Source of the DNA: Marthasterias glacialis
Lineage: Eukaryota; Echinodermata; Asteroidea; Forcipulatida; Asteriidae
Reading direction: 5' to 3'
DNA: 64,000 nt
Assembly (NCBI GenBank): GCA_911728455.2
Contig: OU452231.1
Location: 12,183,838 to 12,247,837 of the forward strand
The position numbers and the translations under genes are program-made. Below, piece after piece: positions 13,205 to 24,364 of this stretch. Numbering within the stretch: the first letter of the stretch is position 1; each line of letters begins with the position of its first letter. The notes under the pieces were generated by a model, which ran no database searches, was not told the origin of the DNA, and saw only the letters and a program-made list of their open reading frames with translations.

Positions 13205-13272
13205 TTTTATTGCTCGGGGGAGTGGGGATTGGGGGGGAGTGGGGGGGGGGGGCAAGTGGGGGGGGGGGGATT
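13205..13272 (+). repeat. G-run tract (possible G-quadruplex)
   Basis: Several long G runs separated by 1-3 bases, the longest 13 G, lie within 70 bp, about 90 bp beyond the 3' splice-donor end of the HSPA12 exon. On the gene's own (minus) strand the tract is C-rich, so a G-quadruplex would form in the non-transcribed-sense DNA strand. Confidence 0.7.
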
Positions 13273-13363
13273 TGATCAGTGGATAGTTTCAAATAACCCT
13301 TGAGGTGAATTATATAAGTTGGAATACTCCCCATCCCAGAAAGGTAAACAGAGAACTACTCAC

Positions 13364-13815
13364 GGGATCATTGTGTAGAGCCAACTTGAACTTGTCAAAA
13401 TAAAGCCATCTCAATGCCTCATTGTGATCCATATCGTGATAGAAATCTCTGGCCGTGAAACCGAATGAGTGGAACTCTCCATCAGGGCTCAGTAACAGCG
13501 TCGTCGGTGTCTTCATGTTAGTCACACCGGGGTCGCCCCCTTCCCACTTGCGCATAATCTGGATGTCGTCGGGGTCGCGCGTATAGCTGTAGGCATAACC
13601 ACTGAAGGTTGTGCCAAAGTCGATGGCCACGACAACCCAGAAGGACCTGTGGGAGGGAGGTTGGGTGGACAGGGGGGTTGCTGGAGAGCTGTGGATGGCG
13701 ATTCCTTGATCAATGCTCAGACTGTTGTTGAAGGATGTGTGGGGAGACTGGGCGCTGTTGTTGTGAGAGAGGGGCAACTTGATCGGGGTGCTTGTCGTCG
13801 GGCCAGATGACGTAC
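13364..13815 (-). CDS. HSPA12A: HSPA12A/B-like Hsp70 family protein, one internal exon
   Basis: This 452-bp exon encodes the start of the nucleotide-binding domain of an HSPA12-type protein, an atypical Hsp70 with an actin-like ATPase fold. The acceptor is TTTCTTCAG before 13,815 and the donor is GTGAGT after 13,364. It enters in phase 1 (two bases complete a codon) and leaves in phase 0. About 50 Ser/Thr/Pro-rich, disordered residues come first. Then comes [17 protein letters not shown], with the phosphate-1 loop D-F-G-T-T, followed by [26 protein letters not shown] and [21 protein letters not shown], all diagnostic of HSPA12A/B. No start codon is likely within the exon, so upstream coding exons must exist. 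Downstream exons carrying the rest of the ATPase were not found in this window. HSPA12A and HSPA12B cannot be separated on this piece. The next recognised exons upstream on the same strand belong to the giant acidic gene at 32.5-45.7 kb, in compatible phase. Confidence 0.9.
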
Positions 13816-15915
13816 CTGAAGAAAAAAAAAACATTAAATACACAAAATAATGATACAAATTTCTACGACTTGTTGAAGCTGTCGTGACTTTTGGAAAAAT
13901 CAAAAGCTGTACACATGTGGATCTCACCCTTCAAGTTCATCTCTAAAAAGTCAATTTCAATAACATAACAATTCCTGTCTGTGGTTTGGGTTACAAGATA
14001 CCATTATTACCATTCATTTCTGTACAATCATCACCATATGTCCAGACGTTGCTAATGTTGTTGATTTTTTGAGTCGCTATCAGAGGAAAATGTCAGAAGA
14101 ATTATTAAAACATTTAATAAGGGTTTTGTTTTAGCATTCTAGATTCTATGTTAACATGGGAAACAATGAACACTGTCACTTCGGGACATTACCGTTTCTT
14201 CGACCCTCCAGTGTTTTATCAGAAGTAGGTCAAATCTCATTTGTGGCCGCTACGGACATTTGGGTTCAAGCCGCTTGTGGCCGCTATGATCTCTGATGGG
14301 TTAATGTCTTTCCCAAGTTATCATTTGCAGGGGTGAGAAGGGAGGCTATATGTTATTAAACTAAATGGGAATTAATTTACTCATTAAAAAAAGGGGGGAA
14401 GGAAATATCATAGTCATGAAGCAAGAACAGGGGTTACAGCAACACATTTCAATTGACCCCTGCACCACTATCAAACACAGCTACTCTCATCTGCCACATT
14501 CTCCATTAGGAGAGTCAAATTGCATGTACAAAATAAGACAATTAAGCAGGTTGCTATATAAAACACAGTGACAATGAATCCTAAAATGGCACAACCAAGA
14601 TTATTGTGGTGAATTGGGCCAATGGGGGACTATATCGTGGCTTGAGTTTGCATTTAATCTTTATCGCCGAATTGTGTTGCCTTTATAGCATGGTCTGAGA
14701 GAGGGGGTTTAATTTTCAGCGTTCATATTTCTTGAATGTGCATTTTGCCGCAGTCCCAAGTCTGTTTCCCACAACATTAATCATCCCCAGCCGTCAACTG
14801 CACTTTGCCAGTATGTGAGATGCCACAATACACAAAATCACCGGTCTGGTACCCTACGGCAACATTACTTAGTATTATGTAAACCCGCCCTCCATTCACA
14901 TCACATCTTACAGAGTCATTCCCCCTGAGGTTAAAGAGATTTGGGTTTCCCATACAGGGATCCAATATCTCCATGTTGTTGACGCACAGCCGTTGCCGCG
15001 GCAACTAAGTTGATGTGATTTGTTCTCAAGTGGCTGTGCCACATGGGGGGGGGTGTGGAGCGTTCTCCTTTTTCATGAGAATGGGGGAGAGATCCGAAAT
15101 AAACGCTCAGTATGCGGTGGTGGCAGCCTCTGTTTTGAAGATTTACAAGTTATGTGTCATAGTTTTTGCAGCGTTGTGTTGTGATAAGTTGATCCCAGGT
15201 CAAACACCATGTTCAGTTGTGTGTGATAATAATGAAGACATCATATTAAATGCATACCATTGTGTATATAGGAGGGTACAATGTGTATATTGAAATCTGA
15301 ACTTATTGCTGTACAGTAGGGGCTTGTGTGCTTGTTGGAACTCGGAAGACTGGAACTATTGTCCATGGGAGCAGGGGAAGTATGAGTTCTTGGGACAAAG
15401 AGTTTCTCTTTATTTTTGTAACTCTGTGGCATGTTCCAACGGACCAATCACAAAAGAGACTAGCCAAGGTGACAACTGACATCATCCATGACTTGAGAGT
15501 TCCCACAGTTGGTTTAAAAAACAATAATCCTCAAACTTTTGGAATTTGACAGGGTGCAGAAATGTCCGGACTCTAATTTTGGGGTAAAACTGTACAAGAC
15601 CACAGGGCTGGTAGCTCAAAATGACTACTGGACCACAAATGTTTTTACAAGACCAGAATCAAGACGAGAAAAAACCTTCCTGACAAAGTTTATCATGCAT
15701 TTAACTGTTTTTATTTGTACAACCACTAAGACATGTAAGAGAAAATGAATGTCGTACGTACTCAATTAAATTGAAAGGTATTTTTATTAGACTCAAAGTC
15801 AACAATTGAACATAATTTGTTTTTGTCAAGATATCAAACAGTGAGGTATTATTGTTCGTTAATATTCAATTAAAAAACACAAAACCGTCGGACTTGGCTG
15901 GTCATAAGTTGACTT
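13816..15915. other. intron/intergenic, no recognised exon
   Basis: This stretch lies upstream of the HSPA12 exon. A minus-strand frame at 14,777-15,004 (75 codons) is GC-richer than its surroundings and holds an ATG followed 21 codons later by GTAAGA. It could be an alternative first exon, but no similarity supports it and its phase (0) does not match the phase-1 acceptor at 13,815. From 15,541 to 15,915 there is diverged dispersed repeat leading into the minisatellite. Confidence 0.35.
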
Positions 15916-16312
15916 GCCTGACACTAAAACTACTGGCCTCGGATCTGCAGTCCAGTGTAAAATTAAGTTTACTGGCCTGACACTAAAACTACTGGCCTCG
16001 GGCCTGCAGTCCTGTAAAATTAAGTTTACTGGGCTGACACTAAAACTACTGGCCTCAGGCCTACAGTCCAGCGTAAAGTTAAGTTTACTGGCCTGACACT
16101 AAAACTACTGGCCTCAGGCCTCCAGTCCAGTGTAAAATTAAGGTTACTGGCCTGACACTAAAACTATTGGCCTCAGGCCTGGGGTCCCATAAAATTGAGT
16201 TTACTGGCCTGACACTAAAACTACTCGCCTCAGGCCTGCGGTCCAGTGTAAAATTAAGTTTACTGGCCTGACACTAAAACTACTGGCCTCTGGCCAGCAG
16301 TCCAGTGTAAAA
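15916..16312 (+). repeat. 57-59-bp minisatellite, seven units
   Basis: Seven units begin with GCCTGACACTAAAACTACTG or close variants at 15916, 15975, 16032, 16091, 16150, 16207 and 16266, giving periods of 59, 57, 59, 59, 57 and 59. Each continues GGCCTCAGGCCT, then CAGTCCAGTGTAAAATTAAG. Units are highly similar to each other. A single inverted relative of the unit with its left flank lies at 21,608-21,735, showing that the array grew inside a dispersed repeat. Confidence 0.9.
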
Positions 16313-16587
16313 AAATTAAAGCCCTGAATATGACAAGCACAAGTGACAATTATTCCATTTAAGGTGGCAGCTTCTAAATATCAGAAGATACATACAGGTG
16401 TCTCTATTCAAGATACCTCTAATCATTTCAAGGTACATGTATTGAAAATTTGGGCTTACATGTAAGTTAACTTCTTCTTGGTGATTCATGAGCAACTCAG
16501 CCTTTGGCTGTTATTCATGTTGTTTTAATATTTCAACAATTATAAAATCAAACTAATTGAAAATTCTACCGGGTCTACCAGGTCCCC

Positions 16588-16765
16588 ATCTCATAAAGCT
16601 GCTCAGCACACAAATGTGCTTAGCACAGAAAAATGTTGCTAAGCAGAAACAGGTTGCCAGCCAGAATGCCATGTAATTCACATTGGTATGACTGGCGCCC
16701 CGCTATTTTGTTCAGCTAAATAGTTTGGTGTGAGATATTTTCTGCTTGAGAACTTGTATGAAAAC
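16588..16765 (+). repeat. dispersed repeat R (GAGCTGCTTAAGCAC type)
   Basis: Diverged copy of a family also seen at 24,365, 26,170, 27,360 and 42,672, and split at 4,316/4,671. Shared blocks are CATAAAGCTGCTCAGCAC, TGTGCTTAGCACAG, CAGGTTGCCAGCCAGAATGC and TATTTTCTGCTTGAG. The start and end are near inverted copies (CTGCTTAAGCA), consistent with an old MITE. Confidence 0.6.
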
Positions 16766-17283
16766 TGACCCAGAAGTCAGAATGCAAAATCTTCACCAAA
16801 TGTCCAGAAAACTTTTAAGCTAACACTACATCAGCAGTGTGGATATACTGCTACAGTTGGTTCCCATGTCATGAGATATATCAGCTCAAGAAATAACTAA
16901 TTTACAACCTTGTGGTTAAGACCTAATTCCAGCTTTGTGGTTTAGTGACAGGTGCCAAAGGACATTGGTTATTGTGTGGTCTTGTTTGTTTAGCCAAAGG
17001 TAGTGGTTAACAGTTACACACTTTCAGGCAAGATTACTTTCTGTATGACAAATACTAACTGATTTCTTTCATGGAATGTAGTCCAAACATTAGAGCATAG
17101 AGCAAGGACCACAGAGCAAAAACCTGGTTCTTGCTTTATGAGTATAACTATATCAACCAGTTGCCACCGGGATTTTGTTGTTGTTGTCCTGTCCCACTGG
17201 TGGGATTCTTTTTGCAGATCTGCCGGAATCTTTTTCCTTTGAAGGTACCGCTGGCATAAAGAAACTCTGACTTGACAATGTTT
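16766..17283. other. no gene seen
   Basis: About 500 bp with only short open frames between repeat R and MITE-C. Confidence 0.4.
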
Positions 17284-18062
17284 GGTGACCCTGAAGGGAC
17301 ATAAATATTCGTGACGTTGTGAATTTATGCACGCCTAGTCGTATATTTGTTCGCGACATCGTGAACTTATTCACGACTAGTCCCATATTTATTCACGATT
17401 AATCGTACATTTTATTCGCGACCAGTCGTGAATAAATTTCCATTATCTTAGAGGGTTCAATCAAATGGGCGATAGAGGGCGTAGGGCTTGGTGTGAATGC
17501 TTTGCCGCATGCCACACACTCTGATAGTGATAGTGACTAGCGGGATGCCATGCTTAGCACCCGCTACATGGGTGCAATGTTTGCATATGAAACAGTGCAG
17601 TTAATGTAATGTGGGGTAAGGGTGTGTTTTGCAGGGGGTGGGGGCACTCAGGAGTCATCATTCTCTAAAGTGGGTATGGTAACGGTAGTTTAAAACAGTA
17701 CACAATGTTGTTATGTCTTTGTGAAACTTTGAAATGTTGCCTAGTTTATTGCTCCATCGTTGAATCCTTTAAGTTACTCGAAAAATATTTACGACTTGTC
17801 GCGAATAAATGTACGCCAAGTCGCGAATATTACGACTAGTCGTAAATAAATATACAACGTCGCGAATAACTGTAGGACGTCGTGAATAAATTCACGACTA
17901 GTCTTGAATAAATACGCGACGTCGCGAATGAATATACAACTTGTCGTGAATAAATATACGACGTTGCGAATATACAACTAGTTGTGAATATATAATTATA
18001 CAAATATACAACGTCGCAAAAAAATATACGACTAGTCGTGATTATGTCCCTTCAGGGCCACC
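17284..18062. mobile_element. MITE-C: 779-bp element with palindromic subterminal arrays
   Basis: Terminal inverted repeats: the left end reads GGTGACCCTGAAGGGACATA, and the reverse complement of the right end reads GGTGGCCCTGAAGGGACATA. Just inside both ends are diverged tandem units mixing CGACTAGTCG, ACGTCGCGAATAAATATAC and TCGTGAATAAA, about 170 bp on the left and 280 bp on the right. The central 320 bp is unrelated, with GC-richer sequence and a GATAGAGGGCG block. The short minus-strand frames inside (62 and 77 codons) are only translations of the arrays. No transposase was seen. Dense terminal arrays of this kind are usually transposase-binding sites; that role is inferred. Confidence 0.8.
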
Positions 18063-18880
18063 ATAACAATGCCAAGAGTACAAAGATGCTTTTTATTGGA
18101 TCGTCCGTTTTGTTTCTCGACGGAGAATTACATAATGGCGTCTTTACACGGCTTCCATTTCCAGGCAGGGGAAACATTTGTGTGTATTCACATCATCCGT
18201 TTTCAACTGGTTAAAAGGCAGTGTATACCTTTGGTAATTACTCCACAAATTTATGACCATAAAATCTTACTTGGTAAGCACTGGAGAGCTGTTGATAGTA
18301 TAAAACACTGTAAGAAACGATTCCTTTAAAGTAATGTGGTTTAAAGAAAGTAATCATTTTCTGCCCAACAATTTGAATCTGAGAAACGATTCATGTATGA
18401 ATCGTATCTCACATCATGAAAAACATGCAGTTTAAGTATTTTCGGATCCTTCTGCGTGGAAATAACCACTCCAGATTTATCCAAACTATCAAAAGATTTA
18501 CATGTAGCTCTTACAGTATAAAAAAATCTAAAGTCTTTTTTTGTTATGTGTTAAGAGTGTCGGTTTAGATGATCAATGATCCCATGTCCCAGTGACAGTA
18601 AATGGGAGGAATCCAAGGGCATCCCATGGGGTCAGAATGCCAGCAGTGTGTACATCATTAAACATAAACAAACAGATGTTACATGTTGGACTGGAGACAC
18701 AACATGACAAGATTGTGCTAAACATAACGACCATGAGATCATTGTTGCTGGGAAAGTGCATTGTATTGTTTTACAAAAAGAATGCTGCTTTGGATTTTGA
18801 CAAGATCAAGTTGGCGCACATAAGGACGGTAACGGCTACTAAGTCACATGGTTGGATTTAAGATAGAGTAGGCCGTGGCA
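18063..18880. other. no gene seen
   Basis: Open frames of 86 and 89 codons (plus) and 62 codons (minus) occur here without protein-like signatures or splice context. Confidence 0.4.
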
Positions 18881-19025
18881 TCATTCAATTCAACTCAATT
18901 CAATTCATTTACGGTATTGTCCACTTATTAAAAATATGAAAATTGAAATGCCTAAAATTGATTTAAATTCCATAACATGACAGTAAAAAAATTACACTTC
19001 AATAAAATAACACAAAAATAAAAAA
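18881..19025 (-). mobile_element. LINE-like 3' tail remnant
   Basis: On the minus strand it ends TGAATTGAATTGAGTTGAAT after an AATACCGTAAA block. This resembles the tail at 5,545-5,600. Only the 3' end remains. Confidence 0.4.
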
Positions 19026-19207
19026 TTAAAAAACTTTCAAACAGTGTAGTTCAACTCAGATCTCAGTTACTGGAGCTGATGGAGCTGGCCCTTTTGGAAA
19101 TTTTGATACTGTCTTATTGTATTTTGAATGTTTTTACACTGTAATTTTAAACATTTATTAGTATGAGGATTGTTCTTCTAGATAGTAAGTGGTTTCCCTT
19201 GAGAGTA

Positions 19208-19290
19208 ATCCTGACTTTTGTTTTTATTTATTTATTTATTTATTTATTTATTTGTGCACAAATAAAAAAGACCACAATTGTGGTCTTTTT
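19208..19290. repeat. TTTA microsatellite followed by a 26-bp perfect palindrome
   Basis: About nine TTTA units at 19,217-19,252 are followed by GTGCACAAAT and a perfect palindrome at 19,265-19,290 with half-site AAAAAGACCACAA and its reverse complement. It resembles a bacterial intrinsic terminator, but in this eukaryotic setting it is more likely the 3' end of a retroelement with an ATAAATA tail. Confidence 0.7.
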
Positions 19291-21607
19291 GATTTGAGTA
19301 TCTTACATAATTATTTAAAAAGCATGATAACCTAAATATTTTACATAAAATATTATAAGAAGAAAATGGTCACTGATGACAGGAATCAGAAATTGGGTTT
19401 TCTGATGACTGATGACTTTCTTGGCTTGATTGATTGAGATTTGTATCACTATCATTGGCATATCTCAACACTGGCAAGTCACAGAACTCATTCACAAACC
19501 CAGATCTCTAATTCCAGTGGTCAAGTGTAACTCTAGTATTAGTGAAACTACCAGTGAAACTACCAGTGAAACTCTGTCATGTAAACTAAAAAAAAAGAGA
19601 AAATATCTGAATTTCGTGTAGATTCTACATAATACAGTGGATGTTATTAAATCAAAATGTGAAAACAGATACATAGCTGTTACAAACTGCTTACCAACAA
19701 AATGAACTGTGGTATAAATGTAAGAGGTGGTACCTCCAAACTCCGACCCTGGCAGTCTTTTTTTAACCTTTGAGAAATACTTAGACGAGAGGACATTACC
19801 ACTTTTTGCAAAATCATGGAAAGATGAACTCTCACCCAGCTACTGCACACGCGCATGTCAAATAATGTACACGTTTGTCAAATCACAAAGGGTGCCATCT
19901 TTGTCACACTGTGATGTGACCGCCGACGCACACGTGCGCGTAGTAACTGGGTTATTCCATTTACTGCTATAATCGTGATGACACAGCCCCTTAAATCATT
20001 CCCATAATTAAAAATTATTCTTTAAAACTGGCACAAGTCATCACACAGAACAAGAAATAAGACAAAGTACACACTACATTACTCTAAACATATCCTGACA
20101 AACTGAAAGCAGCATGGAGATGAACCCCAACCATTTATATCGTACCTTGTTACATCACCTTAAACTGAAAACTAGAGATTTGAACACAACGGAACCATGA
20201 CTCCACTTGATTGTAATATCTCATCATTCAATAAAGTTTGTCTGTCAATTGTAACAACTAACAGGCAGGGCGGTTCACTGTACATAATACACATTACCTG
20301 CACATGACACTATGCTACCTCCTCTCAAAATTTATCCCCAAATCTTGCCCCCCATGCACTCATTCAAAGCCCATATTCTTACCCCACAGGACAGACTTGT
20401 GATTGCAGACTTAGCTGACCTTGAGATCTCAGCCATGCACCTAACACTAGTGTTACCTCAACTGCTCTACAGGGACATGATTGCACACACCATGCACAGC
20501 AAGACCAGTGGAGTCTGCCTTGCCCAGAGTTCTACAGCAGTTGAGCACTCTTACCTGCTGATCCCTTAAGGGAGTTCATGGTGGTACCCGAATCCTGTCT
20601 ATGCTTTTTTGCACAGCAACCACACCACGTACAAAATCCTACAGCACAACCAGCTTCCATCAGTAGAGAACTTAAGATCTGACTTGATTAAAGTCTCAAT
20701 ATTCACTTTAATAAAACAAGACTTTAGCATATGTAGCCACAGCAGATAACGGCCTTAAAATTCCAGAAAGTCTGAAGTACTTCTGAGGGACAGGACCTTG
20801 CTGGCCCCTGTAGTATGTGGACCACTCTGATCGTAGCTTGTGTGCTTTTTTTTTAATACATGTTCATGTAGTACTGGGGAAAAACAGCAAAAACCCTACA
20901 GCAGTTTGATTAGGCAGGTCTTGTTCCAATCTGTTTGATGTTGATGTGTCCTCATAAATGATGGGCTTTAGTGACAACCTTCTGGCAAGGGAAACAAAAC
21001 TCAAGTGCATAGCCTTTACAACACGCAAAGATCTGGCATTCATTCTGTTACAGGCTAGCATGATGGGTGTCTCCCAGTCAAATATCCCCGACCAAAAAGT
21101 GACAACTTCTTGACAGGGAAAACAAAACAAAAGTCATTAAATGGGTGGAGGCCTGACACCTAAGCTCAACTTTCAACACTGTGGTAATTGATACAAAGAT
21201 GGGAAGAGCAACCAAAAAAAAACACCTCTCAATATCTGGGACCTGGCCAGACATCAAATAATAAAAATACTACAAGGTGTTAAATGTCACCTGCTGATTG
21301 AATGTCACACCTGTCAGCCTAGTAAAAATAATTAATGGGTATAATCACTTTGACAAAAATTAATCTGTATCAGGGGAAGACAGATGCACTAATTGGCTGG
21401 TCAAACAACTAAAGGACACATAGTGAATCTATAAATTTAAGAACAGTTTAACCAGTTGGCGCCGGCTGACATGTAACCATGAGAATTTTTTTAGCTAATG
21501 GCGGAAGTTGAAACACACCATTGTGTAAAATTGGAAGATCAAAACAAATCACACTTTCATGAAAGCCATACTTGAAGTATTTAACCATGGGCTTTTTATA
21601 GTTAACC
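19291..21607. other. 2.3 kb without recognised gene
   Basis: A 12-bp unit AGTGAAACTACC is repeated three times at 19,541-19,576. Otherwise only short open frames are present. The 88-codon minus frame at 20,864-21,130 shows no recognisable motif. Confidence 0.4.
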
Positions 21608-21735
21608 AGGGCTTGGAATTAACGGTGGACCGAAGGCCTGAGGCCAGTATTTTTTAGCGCCGGGCCAGTAAACTCGCTACTGGACAAGCCTGATGGTCTT
21701 GTGTTTTTCAATTGACTAATAATACCTCACTGTGT
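21608..21735 (-). repeat. single-unit relative of the 57-59-bp minisatellite
   Basis: The reverse complement contains AATTGAAAAACACAAGACC, GAGTTTACTGGCCCGGCGC, TACTGGCCTCAGGCC and GGTCCACCGTTAATTCC. These match the left flank and unit of the array at 15,880-16,312. This is the unexpanded form of the same dispersed repeat, in inverted orientation. Confidence 0.65.
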
Positions 21736-22339
21736 AATATCTTTAATAAAACCCCCCAAAAATATGTTCAAATGTTGATGTTGAGTCTGATAAATATCTT
21801 TCAATTCTGTTGAGTATCAAAATATACTTTACACATAACACAAATGAGAAAAATCTTTTCTTAGTGCTTGTTCAAATAAAGCAGATATGTTTTTTCTCAT
21901 TTTGATTCTGGTCTTGAAAAATAAACTCTGGTCAATTAACATTTTTGAGCTCCAAGCCCTGCAGTCTTGTGGATTTTCCCTGCAAAGTTTGAACCCTGGT
22001 AATATTTGTTGCTTGGTATTTGTATTCCTTACACATTTTATTTTCCTCTTGGTTTCATTTACAATAATAAAATCAAAATCCCTTCTTTTTTTCTGAGCCA
22101 ATTGAAATACAGAAATAGGTCAAACTTGGACCAATATAACATCAAATATAGTTGATGCATTTTTGTTGAAACCTGCACAGCAAAATATTTTGTTAAAAAA
22201 GTATTAATCACAACTTTAAACAAGCTCATAATCTCACAAATATTTTTGAGGCTGGCCTACATGTTGATCAAAATATAAATAAGACATTTTGTCTAATCCA
22301 CAGCCTGATACTTCATTCTTGGCAATGCGGTTTTTCCTT
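21736..22339. other. no gene seen
   Basis: Overlapping short open frames on both strands (90 and 69 codons) in AT-rich sequence, with no motif. Confidence 0.4.
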
Positions 22340-22465
22340 ATTAAAGGGCAGCTCTATGAGGGAAATTGAAATTTCTACAGGAACATTTCAAGGGGCACCA
22401 AGGTGATGACCAGTGGGCCATGGGGCAATTTCCTCTGTGGCCTCCATGAAGTTTCAGGCCTGTAA
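22340..22465 (+). repeat. dispersed repeat G (GGAACATTTCAAGGGGCACC type)
   Basis: Copy of a family also at 41,700, 44,205 and, inverted, 56,500. Shared blocks are AAAGGGCAGCTCTATGAGG, GGAACATTTCAAGGGGCACC, AAGG and GGCCTCCATGAAGTTTCAGG. Confidence 0.6.
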
Positions 22466-22489
22466 CCCATCCAATCAAGTCACACAATA

Positions 22490-22870
22490 TCAAACCTCCA
22501 TAAAAAACATTATCAAAACAACCCAAAGTAATCAAAACAAGACAAGGTTATCAAACTAAATAAAGGTTAAAATAAATACAAATAAAAAATCAGTATCAAC
22601 CCAAAGCAACCTTTTCAAACCAAACCAAATTTAAACCAAATCAAAGTTATCAAACCAGACAGTGACAATCCAAAACCCACATAACAGAAGTTACATCTTT
22701 TAAGCAGCATAATCCAAAAACTTAACCAAACTAAACCAATCCAAACAACAGAGCACGGATATAATCACACCAAACCAAGCCAAGCAAAAGCAATACAAGG
22801 CAAACAAAGTACCAACACAAGTCAACTATAATCATATCCAACCAAGACACAACCAGGTCAAACTATACCT
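22490..22870. repeat. CAAACC-rich low-complexity tract with strong strand skew
   Basis: About 380 bp of degenerate AACCAAA, ATCAAA and CAAACCAA words. G is depleted on the plus strand. There is no fixed period. Confidence 0.6.
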
Positions 22871-23529
22871 GAACCAAGTGGACAAAAACTTGCAGGCAAG
22901 ATACACTGGTGGTATGACAAATGTTACATTTTGTATCAAAATTACCACATAAGATTAAGCATTACATGGTAGGTAGTATGACAATTTTTACATTTTCTAT
23001 CAAAATAATCACAATCATAAGATTAAGCATTGTAAAAATAGCAGTTTAGAACAAGTGCTGAGATGTGCACACCTCCCCCCTACAATCTTCTCTATATAAC
23101 TAGTTATAAAACCTTTGATGCAAAAATCCATAAAATGCAAGATTTTATGTTGTCTTTGACTTGAAATGTGCCTGCAGGAAGTCAAGGCTCTGTGGCTCTT
23201 TTGAAGACAAAAATGTGATATCACAGGAAACATGATCAATTCACTTCTAAGGCCAAAATACATTTGAAAATCAAACAAACAAAAAGAAAATATCCAAGCT
23301 ACACCAAAGTTATCTCTTCCAGCCAAACCAAACCCAAAGTCGACAAGTCTTCCCTGATCACTGACGTCATTCAAACACTTCAATTACACGTACACCCTGC
23401 CGAGAAAGTAAATTGAGGCCTTCCGACTTATGATGTGTGCCATCAAACTCTCAAGGTTTGTTTATAAACATTATTCTAGCTGTATAAGAAACTCTCTGCA
23501 CTGTACATGTATTTGTGTTTATTACCACT
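22871..23529. other. no recognised gene
   Basis: A minus-strand frame of 122 codons (23,015-23,383) is one of the longer unexplained frames of the window. It has no motif, no splice context and an AT-rich, Cys/Phe/Ser composition typical of random frames. A consensus CRE (TGACGTCA) is at 23,362-23,369. Confidence 0.35.
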
Positions 23530-23675
23530 CTTTATTTGATTTTGGGGTGGACAAAGAAAAATTGACTAGACTGAGATTTGAACCTGCGCCATCCAGATTA
23601 ACGTGCTGGCTCTCTACCAACTGAGCTATCTAGCCCTACTGTTGGTGGTCTCCCTATATTGTCAATATCTTTGTT
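23530..23675 (-). mobile_element. SINE-T copy 1 (tRNA-Lys-like head)
   Basis: Minus-strand copy of a family also at 29,206 and 55,840. It reads AATATAGGGAGACCACCAAC, then GGGCTAGATAGCTCAGTTGG (box A region), then GCAGGTTCAAATCTC (box B), then AATTTTTCTTTGTCCACCCC. The tRNA-like part resembles tRNA-Lys but the acceptor stem does not pair, so this is a SINE and not a tRNA gene. Confidence 0.8.
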
Positions 23676-23929
23676 CCACATTTGCTCAGTTATTTTTTAA
23701 AATTATTATTTTAAAGATTGTAGAAAGTTTTTTAAGCCAAAGAATACAGTAACAAACATGTAAGTCACATCCATAAAAGTCAAATACCGCAAACTTTGTT
23801 TTTCAAAGCACACATCAACCACCACATATAAACTTGATAAATAATTTTACCAAGTAATGTGTTTCACATACACGCCTCAAAGGGTACCTTTTCCCCACAA
23901 TATCCTGACTGGAATCCTACTTCCAATTA

Positions 23930-23992
23930 GGGTATCAATAATACGCAATTGGGTATCAATAATACCCAATTGGGTATCAATAATACCCAATT
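23930..23992. repeat. three 21-bp palindromic units
   Basis: Three units of GGGTATCAATAATACCCAATT with period 21 start at 23,930, 23,951 and 23,972. Each unit is itself a palindrome (GGGTAT ... AATACCC), so the block can form several alternative hairpins. Confidence 0.85.
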
Positions 23993-24364
23993 GGGAAACC
24001 CTTTGGAAGACTACAACTTAACTTGTTTTAAAAGTTGGTAACCAACCCTTTTTGACTGAAGTTTCATACATCACTTTAAGCAATTTTAAGCTGCTGCAAT
24101 TAATTCAAACAAGATTCAATAACTAATCATTTTATGGTGTAATTAAAAACAACGAAATATAACTTTTTGTGCATATGATTGTAAATGTGTATTATTATAT
24201 ATTTTGTGTAAAAAAAAAACAGAGGGGACTCTGAAAAGCAACTAGCACTGCGACCTGTAGGCCTGAAGTTTGCTGTGTAGAGAAGATGATGAAAGTGATT
24301 AAGGCTATGTGTGAACATAATGTCTCAAAAATTGTTTTGTTTTACATTGTGTTACAAAGGACCA
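23993..24364. other. no gene seen
   Basis: AT-rich sequence with one 63-codon minus frame and no motif. Confidence 0.4.

Noticed and set aside
17789..17977. 62-codon minus-strand repetitive protein
   Set aside because: It is a translation of the MITE-C palindromic array.
19265..19290. Rho-independent terminator
   Set aside because: The hairpin plus T run fits the pattern, but the window is eukaryotic and no gene ends here.
23015..23383. 122-codon minus-strand frame
   Set aside because: No motif or splice context; AT-rich, random-like composition.
23930..23992. CRISPR-like array
   Set aside because: Only three contiguous units without spacers, in a eukaryotic genome.
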